Assembly: GCF_000474745.1 (NCBI RefSeq)
Contig: NZ_ASJR01000005.1
Coordinates: 1-64,000, forward strand
Source: Chitinivibrio alkaliphilus ACht1
Lineage (GTDB): Bacteria; Fibrobacterota; Chitinivibrionia; Chitinivibrionales; Chitinivibrionaceae
Length of the DNA stretch: 64,000 nt
Reading direction: 5' to 3'
The notes under the pieces: model-generated
What the model was told of the DNA's origin: nothing
Database searches by the model: none
What the model saw: the letters and a program-made list of their open reading frames with translations, nothing else
Translations under genes and position numbers: made by a program
In this document: positions 17,426-25,422 of the stretch, piece by piece
Layout: each line of letters opens with the position of its first letter
Numbering within the stretch: position 1 is the stretch's first letter

Positions 17426-20400
17426 TTACTGACGTGTAAGATACTCCGCGGGCAACATCTCTTCCATCTCCTGTTGTAGAAGACGCACCCGTTCCATATC
17501 GCCCATTTCTTCAAGAATACCAAGAAGCATGTGATATAAATCAGCATTTTCAGGAATACGACATGCATCAATACCGGTTCGAAGAGTAGCGATAGCCGCT
17601 TCAACATCTTCTGCAGCCCGATAAATCTCAGCTTTCGTAATATAGGACATGGGGAATTTCGGCAATAACTCTATGGCCCGATCGGCGTAGTACAACGCTT
17701 CTTCAACATGTTCATCAAACCCCTGGAGAAGACGGTCTAACTCATCTTGGGCACGAACTTTTTCACCCTCTATTTGACTGATCTGCTGTCGAAGAGAGTG
17801 AACAAATTCAGCTTGCTCCGGACTCCCCTCGGCCTCAAACTGCGCAAGGCGTTCCCGCCGCATGGGAAGAAGTTGCTCCGCTTGACGAATCATTTGTCTA
17901 TTCTGCTGAATCTGACGCAGCCCGGTAAGCTCATTTATGTAACGAAAATACATAAAGACATAGTGACGGACTGTTTTCTCCGCCGTCTCACTAAGCACAA
18001 CAGACTCATCACCGGAGATACCACGGAACTGGTACACACTATCCATAAGATATTTTGTTCGTTCCATATCCATTTGATTTCCCCGACTCCGCCGAAGACG
18101 ACGAACCATACCATGGGTCTCCATATAAGGCTCCAGCCCCATGAGATCACTCCCTTGCGTCCCAAAAGCAAAGTAAAGTGGCTTCTCCCAAGCATTCTCA
18201 TCAACAATCTTCAAAAGCATCTTATTTGATACCGAAAGAAAGGGCTTCTGATCGTAGGTTGGCGGAGTAATACTAATATTTGCATTCTCCAAAAATTGAG
18301 GTCGCGGTTGTTGTTGCGGTTCAAGATCAATCCCATATTCATTCCGGGACGGAGAAAGCTGATCTATCTCGTAGTCGGAAAGGGTAATAGGAACTCGGGG
18401 CTCAAGATCACGCAATTGGCGAATGTACCATTTTGTATTTAAAAGAGAAAAATTCACCACACGCACATCACGCCGAACCCCGGCTGCTTCCTGAATAAAC
18501 CACAGAGGAAAGGTGTCATTATCGCCCCCCGTAAACAGAATTGCATTCTCTGAACACGAGTTGAGCAAGTTATAGGCATAATCGTAGGGTATCCAGTCAT
18601 GACTCCGGTCATTTAACTCATAGTTTTGAGTGAGAGGAAGAAGGGGAGCCACGAGGAACAGGGCTGCAGCAAAGGGTGCTACCAGCTCTTTTACCTGTGG
18701 TACAGGAGAGTAAAACAGGGTAAAAAGAATTCCTGCCACGGCAAGACCAATCCACATACCAAAAGACATAAACCCGGCAGTGTAGAAATAATCCCGTATG
18801 CGCACTTCCCGATGCACAAGTCGCGCCTCTGGCTTATTATCCTCCAATTGAGAGATGACACGATCAACCTCATCAACATTTACCTGGGGATTATTCAAGG
18901 CCATGACCCGAATTTCTTGAAACTCATCCAGTCGCTCCTGCCACTGCTCTACCTGTTGTTCATACACCTCAACATCGCGGCGAGAATCCGGTCGAGTCCC
19001 GTCTGCAAAGTTCATGTAGAGGCCAAACGCAATGGTTGTGGTTACTAAAAGCACCGTGAGCATTATGGTTGCGGGCTTGTTTTGCCCATACCAGAAGTAG
19101 ATCCCCCAGAGCATAATAAGAGTTGGGATGAGGTACACCAGAAAAGCAAAGAAAGAAAACGCACCGTGATCTCCCAGGACAGTATTGCGCATACGTGCAC
19201 CGGGGCGAAAGTGCTCATCCTCGGCCGTGGCCATACGATCTTGATAGATATGATCACCGAAATGAAAAAACTGCGTAAGATGAAACCCGAGATATCCCAT
19301 ATGCCCATCAAAGCCAAACTGCGTTGTTACATCACCACGACGATGAAACATACGAGTAATCATAGATTCGGTTCCATACTGTTGCCGCTCAAGAAACCCG
19401 CGAAAATCATCCCAGTGGAGATCAAACACCGAGGCATACCCAAGGGCCTGTTCAAAATCTTCATATGCTGCACGACGTTGGGTGTCCTGTTCCAAGGCAG
19501 CACGGAATGCTTCATACGAAGCAGCAGCATCAGGATGCTCTTCAAGGGCTTCCAAAAACTCTTCATAGGCATCTTTGCCAACACGGTTTCGCCGAACTGC
19601 ATCCATGTAGCGCATACGCAAACGTGCCAACTCTTCATCGTCCTCTACGGTCTCGACGAATTCTCCATACTGCTCCGCAACGGGCCCACGCGATTCGGCA
19701 AGGGTTCGCTCAAACTTCGCAAGAAGGCTATCACCATGAGGGGCATTGTTTTCTATGGCAGACACAAGGTCGGTATAGTATGACTGAAACCCTTGTTGTT
19801 CCAAAGCATCCTGCAATTCATTATACGCATTTTGAAGGATGGGGGTTTCCCGTAGTACTTCCTGTAACTCTTCATATACACGGCTTCCTTCACGAGTGGT
19901 ACGAGCCCGTACAAAGTTACGATACAAAGCACCCACTGTGTCATGGGAGCGAACCGTGCGGATATACTGCACATAGGATTGACGCAGATCCGCCTCACCA
20001 GCACGCAAGGAATTTGTAAAGGCTTCATGCAATGCTTGCACCTCCTCACGGGGAGCCTCTTCTTCCAAGGCATTCTGATACATCTCAAAGGCGTGGGCTT
20101 GTTCATCATTCTCCGCAAGAGCATCCATAAACGCACGACGATATGTAACTAAATCGGTTTCTTCAAGAGCCCTTTGGAATGCTTCATACGCCGCATGAGG
20201 AGAGAGATAGTCACCGGTAAGACTTCGACGTAACTCCCGCCAAAGGTCATACGCCTCTTCATGCTCCTGCAACGTCTCCTGAAAGGCTTCATAGGCAGGT
20301 CCCGCTTGATTTTCCTCTGAAAGAAGTGTTTTGAATGCCTCATAGGCGTGTTGAGAGCGATTCCGATTTCCCAACTCAATGGTCGGATGATTCTCATTAA

Positions 20401-21427
20401 TGACGGGTTCCATGGCTGAACGAATCGGGATGAACGCGTGAATAGAAAACCCCAACAGTGAAAACACAACAAGGGAAAAGACAAAACGCCATCGCCGCAA
20501 CGAAGCTTCAATGCCTTCTGTGGTAAAAAAGGCATACACAGTCATACCTGCAAACAAAAGAAAAGGAGCAAGTCCAATAAGCCCACCGACATTCAACTCT
20601 CCCGCACCATGAGCAGTAACCAACTTGTACATCACGAGGGATACCGCCACGAGCACATTAACCACTCGCGCTGCCATAAGAGGTAGGTAGGTGTATAAGC
20701 CGGTGGTCAACAAAAGAAAGGGGGCTATAATAATAAAGGAAGAAACATCGTAAGCGACACTTCCAAGAATGAGAGCAATACACCACAGACGCCAGTCTTG
20801 ACGCATATCCCGATCAATCAACATTACATAAGCCATGACGGGGATAAGAGCAAAAAGGGCCATCATATGGATGCCGATACCAAGAAAGGCAATGTATGAA
20901 AAAAGTAAGAGATATCGATCGCGATTTGACTCCGTCGATTGGGCCCACACAAGTGCGGTATATACCCCAATCAGAACCGTAAGAATTGAGGGAATATAGA
21001 CAGATGCCTCTACAGCAGAGAACCAAAAGGTGTAGTTAAACACACCGAAAAAAGCACCCACAACACCAGAGATATAGAAGATTGCCCGATCTGCTCGTTT
21101 TTCAGGTGTTCCCCAAGTGGCCCGTAAAATACGGCCGATGATTAAGTAGATGAACAGAGCACTAAAGGCCGCCGAAATAACAGAGATACTATTGATACGC
21201 TGTGCCACAGGAATTTCGGTGACACTGAGAAGTATTGAAAAAAATCGTCCCAGTACTATATAAAAAGGGTTTCCCGGAGGATGGGGAATACCAAGAATAT
21301 GCGTTGTTGCGATATACTCCCCGCAATCCCAGAACGAGACCGAAGGCGCCATAGTACTAAGGAAAACTAAGAAGGCGGTAAGAAAAACCGCACATCCAAT
21401 AAGACGATGGGCAACACTGTGTTTCAC
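17426..21427 (-). CDS. DUF2723 membrane protein with large repeat insertion
   Basis: Protein of 1333 residues. The N-terminal 340 residues form about ten membrane helices and start with the DUF2723 signature (MAPSVSFWDCGEYIATTHILGIPHPPGNPFY). The family resembles PMT-type glycosyltransferases and is common in Fibrobacterota and Bacteroidota, where it may glycosylate exported proteins. Residues about 355-680 are an unusual soluble insertion of degenerate 17-residue units of YEAF..AL type. More membrane helices follow, then a periplasmic-like domain (FTGGDNDTFPLWFIQEAAGVRRDVRVVNFSLLN has typical DUF2723 text, shown here only in part as GGDNDTFPLWFIQE). A C-terminal region about 1150-1325 has a coiled coil and a TPR-like end. 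It is the last gene of the rib-nusB operon, 4 bases after nusB. Confidence 0.85.
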   Translation of the reverse strand: MKHSVAHRLIGCAVFLTAFLVFLSTMAPSVSFWDCGEYIATTHILGIPHPPGNPFYIVLGRFFSILLSVTEIPVAQRINSISVISAAFSALFIYLIIGRILRATWGTPEKRADRAIFYISGVVGAFFGVFNYTFWFSAVEASVYIPSILTVLIGVYTALVWAQSTESNRDRYLLLFSYIAFLGIGIHMMALFALIPVMAYVMLIDRDMRQDWRLWCIALILGSVAYDVSSFIIIAPFLLLTTGLYTYLPLMAARVVNVLVAVSLVMYKLVTAHGAGELNVGGLIGLAPFLLFAGMTVYAFFTTEGIEASLRRWRFVFSLVVFSLLGFSIHAFIPIRSAMEPVINENHPTIELGNRNRSQHAYEAFKTLLSEENQAGPAYEAFQETLQEHEEAYDLWRELRRSLTGDYLSPHAAYEAFQRALEETDLVTYRRAFMDALAENDEQAHAFEMYQNALEEEAPREEVQALHEAFTNSLRAGEADLRQSYVQYIRTVRSHDTVGALYRNFVRARTTREGSRVYEELQEVLRETPILQNAYNELQDALEQQGFQSYYTDLVSAIENNAPHGDSLLAKFERTLAESRGPVAEQYGEFVETVEDDEELARLRMRYMDAVRRNRVGKDAYEEFLEALEEHPDAAASYEAFRAALEQDTQRRAAYEDFEQALGYASVFDLHWDDFRGFLERQQYGTESMITRMFHRRGDVTTQFGFDGHMGYLGFHLTQFFHFGDHIYQDRMATAEDEHFRPGARMRNTVLGDHGAFSFFAFLVYLIPTLIMLWGIYFWYGQNKPATIMLTVLLVTTTIAFGLYMNFADGTRPDSRRDVEVYEQQVEQWQERLDEFQEIRVMALNNPQVNVDEVDRVISQLEDNKPEARLVHREVRIRDYFYTAGFMSFGMWIGLAVAGILFTLFYSPVPQVKELVAPFAAALFLVAPLLPLTQNYELNDRSHDWIPYDYAYNLLNSCSENAILFTGGDNDTFPLWFIQEAAGVRRDVRVVNFSLLNTKWYIRQLRDLEPRVPITLSDYEIDQLSPSRNEYGIDLEPQQQPRPQFLENANISITPPTYDQKPFLSVSNKMLLKIVDENAWEKPLYFAFGTQGSDLMGLEPYMETHGMVRRLRRSRGNQMDMERTKYLMDSVYQFRGISGDESVVLSETAEKTVRHYVFMYFRYINELTGLRQIQQNRQMIRQAEQLLPMRRERLAQFEAEGSPEQAEFVHSLRQQISQIEGEKVRAQDELDRLLQGFDEHVEEALYYADRAIELLPKFPMSYITKAEIYRAAEDVEAAIATLRTGIDACRIPENADLYHMLLGILEEMGDMERVRLLQQEMEEMLPAEYLTRQ
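19390..20370 (-). repeat. coding repeats: ~19 degenerate 17-residue YEAF units
   Basis: Within the DUF2723 gene the frame repeats a pattern aYEaFxxaLe with about 17-residue spacing. Clear copies are HAYEAFKTLL, PAYEAFQETL, AAYEAFQRAL, RVYEELQEVL, NAYNELQDAL, DAYEEFLEAL, ASYEAFRAAL and AAYEDFEQAL, with weaker copies between. The last unit, DDFRGFLERQQYG, corresponds to the single short F..L.R.QYG element of ordinary DUF2723 proteins. The array therefore looks like an in-place amplification. At DNA level the units have diverged apart from recurrent CTTCATA-type stretches on the plus strand. Confidence 0.75.
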
Positions 21428-21431
21428 AAGA

Positions 21432-21875
21432 CTACTCCTTGTTTATTTTTTGAATTTCATTCTTTGCGGCATCGAGCACTCCATTAATAAAGGAGGCAGA
21501 CTCATCCGTCCCATACTCCTTTGCAATTTCCACCGCTTCGTTAATTACCACTGCAAAGGGAGTTGCATGATCGCTAATAATTTCAGCGGCGGCAAGACGA
21601 AGGGTATTCCTATCAATGGAGGATAACCGCGTAATATCCCAGTTATCTGTATAATCAGACAATACTTTATCAATATGGGTAATATATCGCACCGCAAGGA
21701 CACAAAGGGACTTTGCAAAACGAATTGTGTCATTCGATGATAGTCCTGCCTCAGGAATACTGCTTACGGCCTCAAATACATCTACGATAGATGCACTGCG
21801 ATTATGCTCATAACTGTACAACACCTGCAAAGCCAGAATTCTACCTTTGCGCTTCTGCGTTTTACTTAATTCCAT
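21432..21875 (-). CDS. nusB: transcription antitermination factor NusB
   Basis: All-helical NusB of 147 residues, which binds boxA RNA with NusE in rRNA antitermination. The opening is RKGRILALQVLYSYEHNR, then an internal WDITRLSSIDRNTLRLAAAEI and FAVVINEAVEIAKEYGTDESASFINGVLD, the three classic conserved blocks. It lies 7 bases after ribH, the common ribH-nusB arrangement, and 4 bases before the DUF2723 gene. Confidence 0.95.
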   Translation of the reverse strand: MELSKTQKRKGRILALQVLYSYEHNRSASIVDVFEAVSSIPEAGLSSNDTIRFAKSLCVLAVRYITHIDKVLSDYTDNWDITRLSSIDRNTLRLAAAEIISDHATPFAVVINEAVEIAKEYGTDESASFINGVLDAAKNEIQKINKE

Positions 21876-21882
21876 GAAGTTC

Positions 21883-22347
21883 CTATAGTTTTTCCAAAAC
21901 GTTAATCATTTCAATAGCTGTTACGGCTGCATCAAAGCCCTTATTCCCCGATTTTGTACCAGCCCGCTCCACAGCCTGCTCGATAGTGTCTGTTGTAAGA
22001 ACACCAAATATAACAGGCACCCCGGTTTCAAGAGAAACCTGCCCAATACCCTTCGCAAGCTCACTGGAAACATATTCAAAGTGCGGTGTGGCACCACGGA
22101 TAACCGCTCCAAGGCAGATCACCGCATCATACTGCTTGCTCACCGCAAGCTTGCGAGCTGCCAGGGGAATCTCAAAGGCACCGGGAACCTTTACCACGGT
22201 AATCGCATCGCTCTGCACCCCGTGACGAATCAACCCATCCACGGCACCGCCCTGCAGTTTTTCTGTGATAAGGTCATTAAAGCGCCCCGTTACCAGAGCA
22301 ACCTTTCGCCCCTTACCCGTAAGCATTCCCTCTATTACCTGTGCCAT
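21883..22347 (-). CDS. ribH: 6,7-dimethyl-8-ribityllumazine synthase
   Basis: Lumazine synthase, 154 residues, condensing the ribityl pyrimidine with dihydroxybutanone phosphate, the penultimate step to riboflavin. Visible motifs are [45 protein letters not shown] with the catalytic His, and [20 protein letters not shown]. The length is normal. It sits between ribBA and nusB in a tight operon, 21 bases after ribBA. Confidence 0.96.
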   Translation of the reverse strand: MAQVIEGMLTGKGRKVALVTGRFNDLITEKLQGGAVDGLIRHGVQSDAITVVKVPGAFEIPLAARKLAVSKQYDAVICLGAVIRGATPHFEYVSSELAKGIGQVSLETGVPVIFGVLTTDTIEQAVERAGTKSGNKGFDAAVTAIEMINVLEKL

Positions 22348-22368
22348 TATCTGCTCCTTTACTTCCAG

Positions 22369-23664
22369 TTACAGTGTTTCCAGGCCGAACCCTGCAAGAT
22401 CAGAGCGGTCATCATCTTGCGACGACTCCTCCACGTTCTCAACAGATTCTTCCTGCTCTTTTTCGTCTACAAAAAGATGCCCCAACTTGTCTCGTTTGGT
22501 ACTCAAGTAGGCACGATTATGTTCACACTCTTCTGTCACAATGGGAAGTCGTTCTACAATCTCTATCCCATAGCCTTCGAGGCCAACAACCTTCCGCATA
22601 TTATTTGTAAGAAGACGAATCTTTTCTACCCCAAGTTCATTTAGAATCTGGGCACCAATACCATAATCACGTAAATCATCTTCAAAGCCAAGTTCATGAT
22701 TTGCCTCAACCGTATCATAGCCGTCATCTTGCAAACCATACGCCTTTATTTTGTTGGCAAGGCCAATGCCGCGCCCCTCTTGACGCAAATAAATGACTAC
22801 CCCGCGCCCTTCACGGGACACCTGCTCCATGGCATGGGCAAGCTGATTTCCGCAATCACATCGCAAAGACCCAAGCACATCACCGGTAAGACACTCGGAG
22901 TGCATACGGGTTATAACCGGCTCACCGGAAGAGATATCCCCAATAAACAGCGCAACATGGGTTTTACCGGAGAGGGTATCTTCATAGGCACGAATGCGAA
23001 ACTCACCGTGGCTTGTGGGCATATTTGCCTCGGCACTTTGGACAATTAAGGTCTCGGTGCGCCGTCGATACCGCACAATATCCGCCACAGAAATAATGGG
23101 GATTGAATGGGTGTGTGAAAACTCATCTAATTCAGGACGTCGGGCCATGGTGCCGTCTTCATTCATAATTTCGCAAATAACAGCAACCGGCTCTAATCCG
23201 GCCAGCTTTGCAAGGTCAACACTTCCTTCCGTCTGACCGATACGCTGCAACACTCCCCCGGGCTTGGCCTTCAAGGGAAACATATGTCCCGGAATAACAA
23301 AGTCTGCATGGGTCGAGTTTGGATCGCTCAATGCGAGAATTGTCGTACTTCTATCCTCGGCTGATATTCCCGTGGTGGTCCCTTCACGAGCTTCTACGGA
23401 TACCGTAAAGGCGGTCTCAAGATAGGCCGTATTGTTACTGGTCATCATGGGAAGTTGCAACCGCTCAATAACAGGAGCATCGCAAGCAGCGCAAATAAGC
23501 CCCCGACCATACCGAGCCATAAAATTCACCTTTTCGGGCGTGGAAAACTGACCGGCATAGGCAAGGTCACCTTCATTTTCCCGATCCTCATCATCCACAA
23601 TAATAACCATACCACCCTGTTTATATACTTCAATGATGGCCTGTATCTCTTCAAGGGATTTCAA
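22369..23664 (-). CDS. ribBA: bifunctional DHBP synthase / GTP cyclohydrolase II
   Basis: Fused enzyme of 431 residues providing both riboflavin precursors. The N-terminal half is 3,4-dihydroxy-2-butanone-4-phosphate synthase: VIIVDDEDRENEGDL, STEDRSTTILALSDP-like text read as AEDRSTTILALSD, and GHMFPLKAKPGGVLQR. The C-terminal half is GTP cyclohydrolase II, with Zn ligands in CLTGDVLGSLRCDCG and YLRQEGRGIGLANKIKAY, then NELGVEKIRLLTNNM. An acidic tail of about 30 residues rich in Glu extends beyond the usual end. It overlaps ribE by 4 bases. Confidence 0.96.
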   Translation of the reverse strand: MKSLEEIQAIIEVYKQGGMVIIVDDEDRENEGDLAYAGQFSTPEKVNFMARYGRGLICAACDAPVIERLQLPMMTSNNTAYLETAFTVSVEAREGTTTGISAEDRSTTILALSDPNSTHADFVIPGHMFPLKAKPGGVLQRIGQTEGSVDLAKLAGLEPVAVICEIMNEDGTMARRPELDEFSHTHSIPIISVADIVRYRRRTETLIVQSAEANMPTSHGEFRIRAYEDTLSGKTHVALFIGDISSGEPVITRMHSECLTGDVLGSLRCDCGNQLAHAMEQVSREGRGVVIYLRQEGRGIGLANKIKAYGLQDDGYDTVEANHELGFEDDLRDYGIGAQILNELGVEKIRLLTNNMRKVVGLEGYGIEIVERLPIVTEECEHNRAYLSTKRDKLGHLFVDEKEQEESVENVEESSQDDDRSDLAGFGLETL

Positions 23665-24314
23665 AACCCACTCCTTTGCAATAAATTCATAAGACCAGTA
23701 TCTCCCCGCCCCTCATCATCTTTTGATGTACAGCGGAGAAGTCGTTCAACATAGCGGGCGAGAATATCGCACTCAATGTTTACCTTGTTGTGTATTTTTG
23801 TACAATGAAGATTTGTTTCTTCCATAGTAACGGGGATAACAGAAACCCAAAAACGCCCTTTTTCCTGACGGGCTATGGTCAGTGAGATACCATCTATTGC
23901 CACAGAACCTTTGGATACAATATAGGGTTCATGGGCAGCCGGAATATCAAATCCGTATAAGAAGGAATCTCCCACAGGGCGTATTTCCACAAGGGTCGCC
24001 TGCGTATCCACATGCCCCTGCACAATATGTCCATCAAGACGCCCTCCCACAGCAAGGGCCCGTTCCATATTTACAACCCCCCCATGAGATACAGTGCCCA
24101 AGGTGGTGCTTGCAACCGTTTCAAAGACAGCCCGAAAGAACAGCTCTCTTCCGCGAGACCGCTCTACCGTAAGACAGACACCATTTATGGCCACGGAATC
24201 CCCCCGTGAAACGTCGTAGGGGTCGGTTTGAGGGGTAATGCCCATTACCAAACTTCGGTTTTCACGAAAGATGGTCGTTACAACACCGGTGGTCTCTATA
24301 AGCCCGGTAAACAC
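23661..24314 (-). CDS. ribE: riboflavin synthase alpha chain
   Basis: Riboflavin synthase, 217 residues, dismutating two lumazines. It shows the internal duplication of two lumazine-binding barrels. The first starts MFTGLIETTGVV with DSVAINGVCLTV. The second begins near DGHIVQGHVDTQATLVEI with GSVAIDGISLTIAR. The start lies directly at the end of the FabD-like gene (no gap), and the stop overlaps ribBA. No ribD is in the window and no FMN riboswitch is seen upstream of the operon. Confidence 0.96.
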   Translation of the reverse strand: MFTGLIETTGVVTTIFRENRSLVMGITPQTDPYDVSRGDSVAINGVCLTVERSRGRELFFRAVFETVASTTLGTVSHGGVVNMERALAVGGRLDGHIVQGHVDTQATLVEIRPVGDSFLYGFDIPAAHEPYIVSKGSVAIDGISLTIARQEKGRFWVSVIPVTMEETNLHCTKIHNKVNIECDILARYVERLLRCTSKDDEGRGDTGLMNLLQRSGF

Positions 24315-25295
24315 TTATACCTCCTGCGCTGTGATAAAGCGATTCAACGCCTCAACAGTGGAGAGACTATGGTAGGAGGTTATTTTTTTCTGCAGACCGT
24401 TCGCACGAAGGGTTGATTTTAAAATCCCCCCCGGCCCTAACTCGTATACGGTGGTACACCCATAAAAATCAACGGCTGAGGTAAGACATTTGCCCCAATA
24501 TACCGGAGACACCAGTTGGTCCGCAATACGTTGGCATATCACCGATGCAGACACCTCACAGGAACCGGTCGCGTTCATGATGAGCGGTATGGAGGCATCA
24601 TGGAACGTACGAGTGGGAGCCCATTCAATAAAAGCGGCACGAGCCTCTTCAAGAAACGGTGTGTGCCAAGGACCATTCACGGCAAGTCGCTTCGTACGGA
24701 AGGTATGGGAGCGCTCCAAGGATGCAGCAAGTGTATCAAAGGCACGAACAGTCCCGGAAAGCACCAGCTGTTGCGGAGCATTTATATTCGCAATATAGAG
24801 TTCTTTATCCAGTCCCAGACGACGAATCTCTTCAGCAACCGTATCATACTCCAGAAATAACGGGACAAACATTCCTCCCGTAACCGCTGCGGCACATTGA
24901 TCCATGTGAATTCCTCGAAATGCTGCTGTTTCAATGGTCTCTTCCGGAGAAAGAACGCCGGCCACACCGAGAGCACTAATCTCTCCCAGGGAGTGTCCCA
25001 GAACATAATCAACTTCCACACCAGCATCTTGTAAGAGAGCGTAATAGGCCAAGCTTATGGCTGTGATAAGCGGTTGGATGTAGGCAGACCGGCAAAAGGA
25101 GTGCGAATCCATATCTTCACCAAGACGTGAGAGATCTTCCCCCGCATAATCACTGGCTGCTTCCAAGTAATAGGGGAAACGTGACGCCGTGCATGAAAGA
25201 AGGTCACGTCCCATTCCTGGGAAATGCGCCCCTTGTCCGGGAAGTAGAATAATCCGGGTCTCTCCCATGGCCTCACCATCTGAAAAACGAAACAT
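24315..25295 (-). CDS. second FabD-like acyltransferase heading rib operon
   Basis: Malonyl-CoA:ACP transacylase family protein of up to 326 residues. The acyltransferase hallmarks are LLPGQGAHFPGMGRDL, the nucleophile Ser in LGHSLGEISALGVAGVL, and the His in NGPWHTPFLEEARAAF. The Arg-bearing segment usual after GHSxG is less clear. The start is uncertain: the ATG at 25268 (MGETRIILLP) fits the family N-terminus but both candidates have weak ribosome sites. This is a paralogue of the canonical FabD at 44573-45487 and is not next to fatty-acid genes. It instead leads the ribE-ribBA-ribH-nusB-DUF2723 run. The substrate could be malonyl-CoA or another acyl-CoA. Confidence 0.82.
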   Translation of the reverse strand: MFRFSDGEAMGETRIILLPGQGAHFPGMGRDLLSCTASRFPYYLEAASDYAGEDLSRLGEDMDSHSFCRSAYIQPLITAISLAYYALLQDAGVEVDYVLGHSLGEISALGVAGVLSPEETIETAAFRGIHMDQCAAAVTGGMFVPLFLEYDTVAEEIRRLGLDKELYIANINAPQQLVLSGTVRAFDTLAASLERSHTFRTKRLAVNGPWHTPFLEEARAAFIEWAPTRTFHDASIPLIMNATGSCEVSASVICQRIADQLVSPVYWGKCLTSAVDFYGCTTVYELGPGGILKSTLRANGLQKKITSYHSLSTVEALNRFITAQEV

Positions 25296-25313
25296 TACTA
25301 GGGTGGAAAATAT

Positions 25314-25344
25314 ATCAAATATGTATGCATCCCAAATATTTGAT
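25314..25344. promoter_or_regulatory. 9-base perfect inverted repeat in divergent region
   Basis: ATCAAATAT (25314-25322) and ATATTTGAT (25336-25344) are separated by 13 bases, within the 127-base AT-rich gap between the divergent riboflavin operon and the lytic transglycosylase gene. Position and symmetry suggest an operator or transcription-factor site. No factor can be named. Confidence 0.45.
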
Positions 25345-25422
25345 TATTTTTTTATACAATACGCTTTTACTACAGCTCTACGAAAACGTATTTTAGAAAC
25401 ATTCAACAAATAAATGGGGCCT

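Noticed and set aside
19082-19783. Long plus-strand open frame of 233 codons opposite the DUF2723 repeats
   Set aside because: It is antisense to the repetitive coding segment, with no ribosome site or domain. Its length follows from repeat composition.
25296-25422. FMN riboswitch ahead of the riboflavin operon
   Set aside because: None of the conserved RFN-element blocks were found; the gap is AT-rich with only an inverted repeat.
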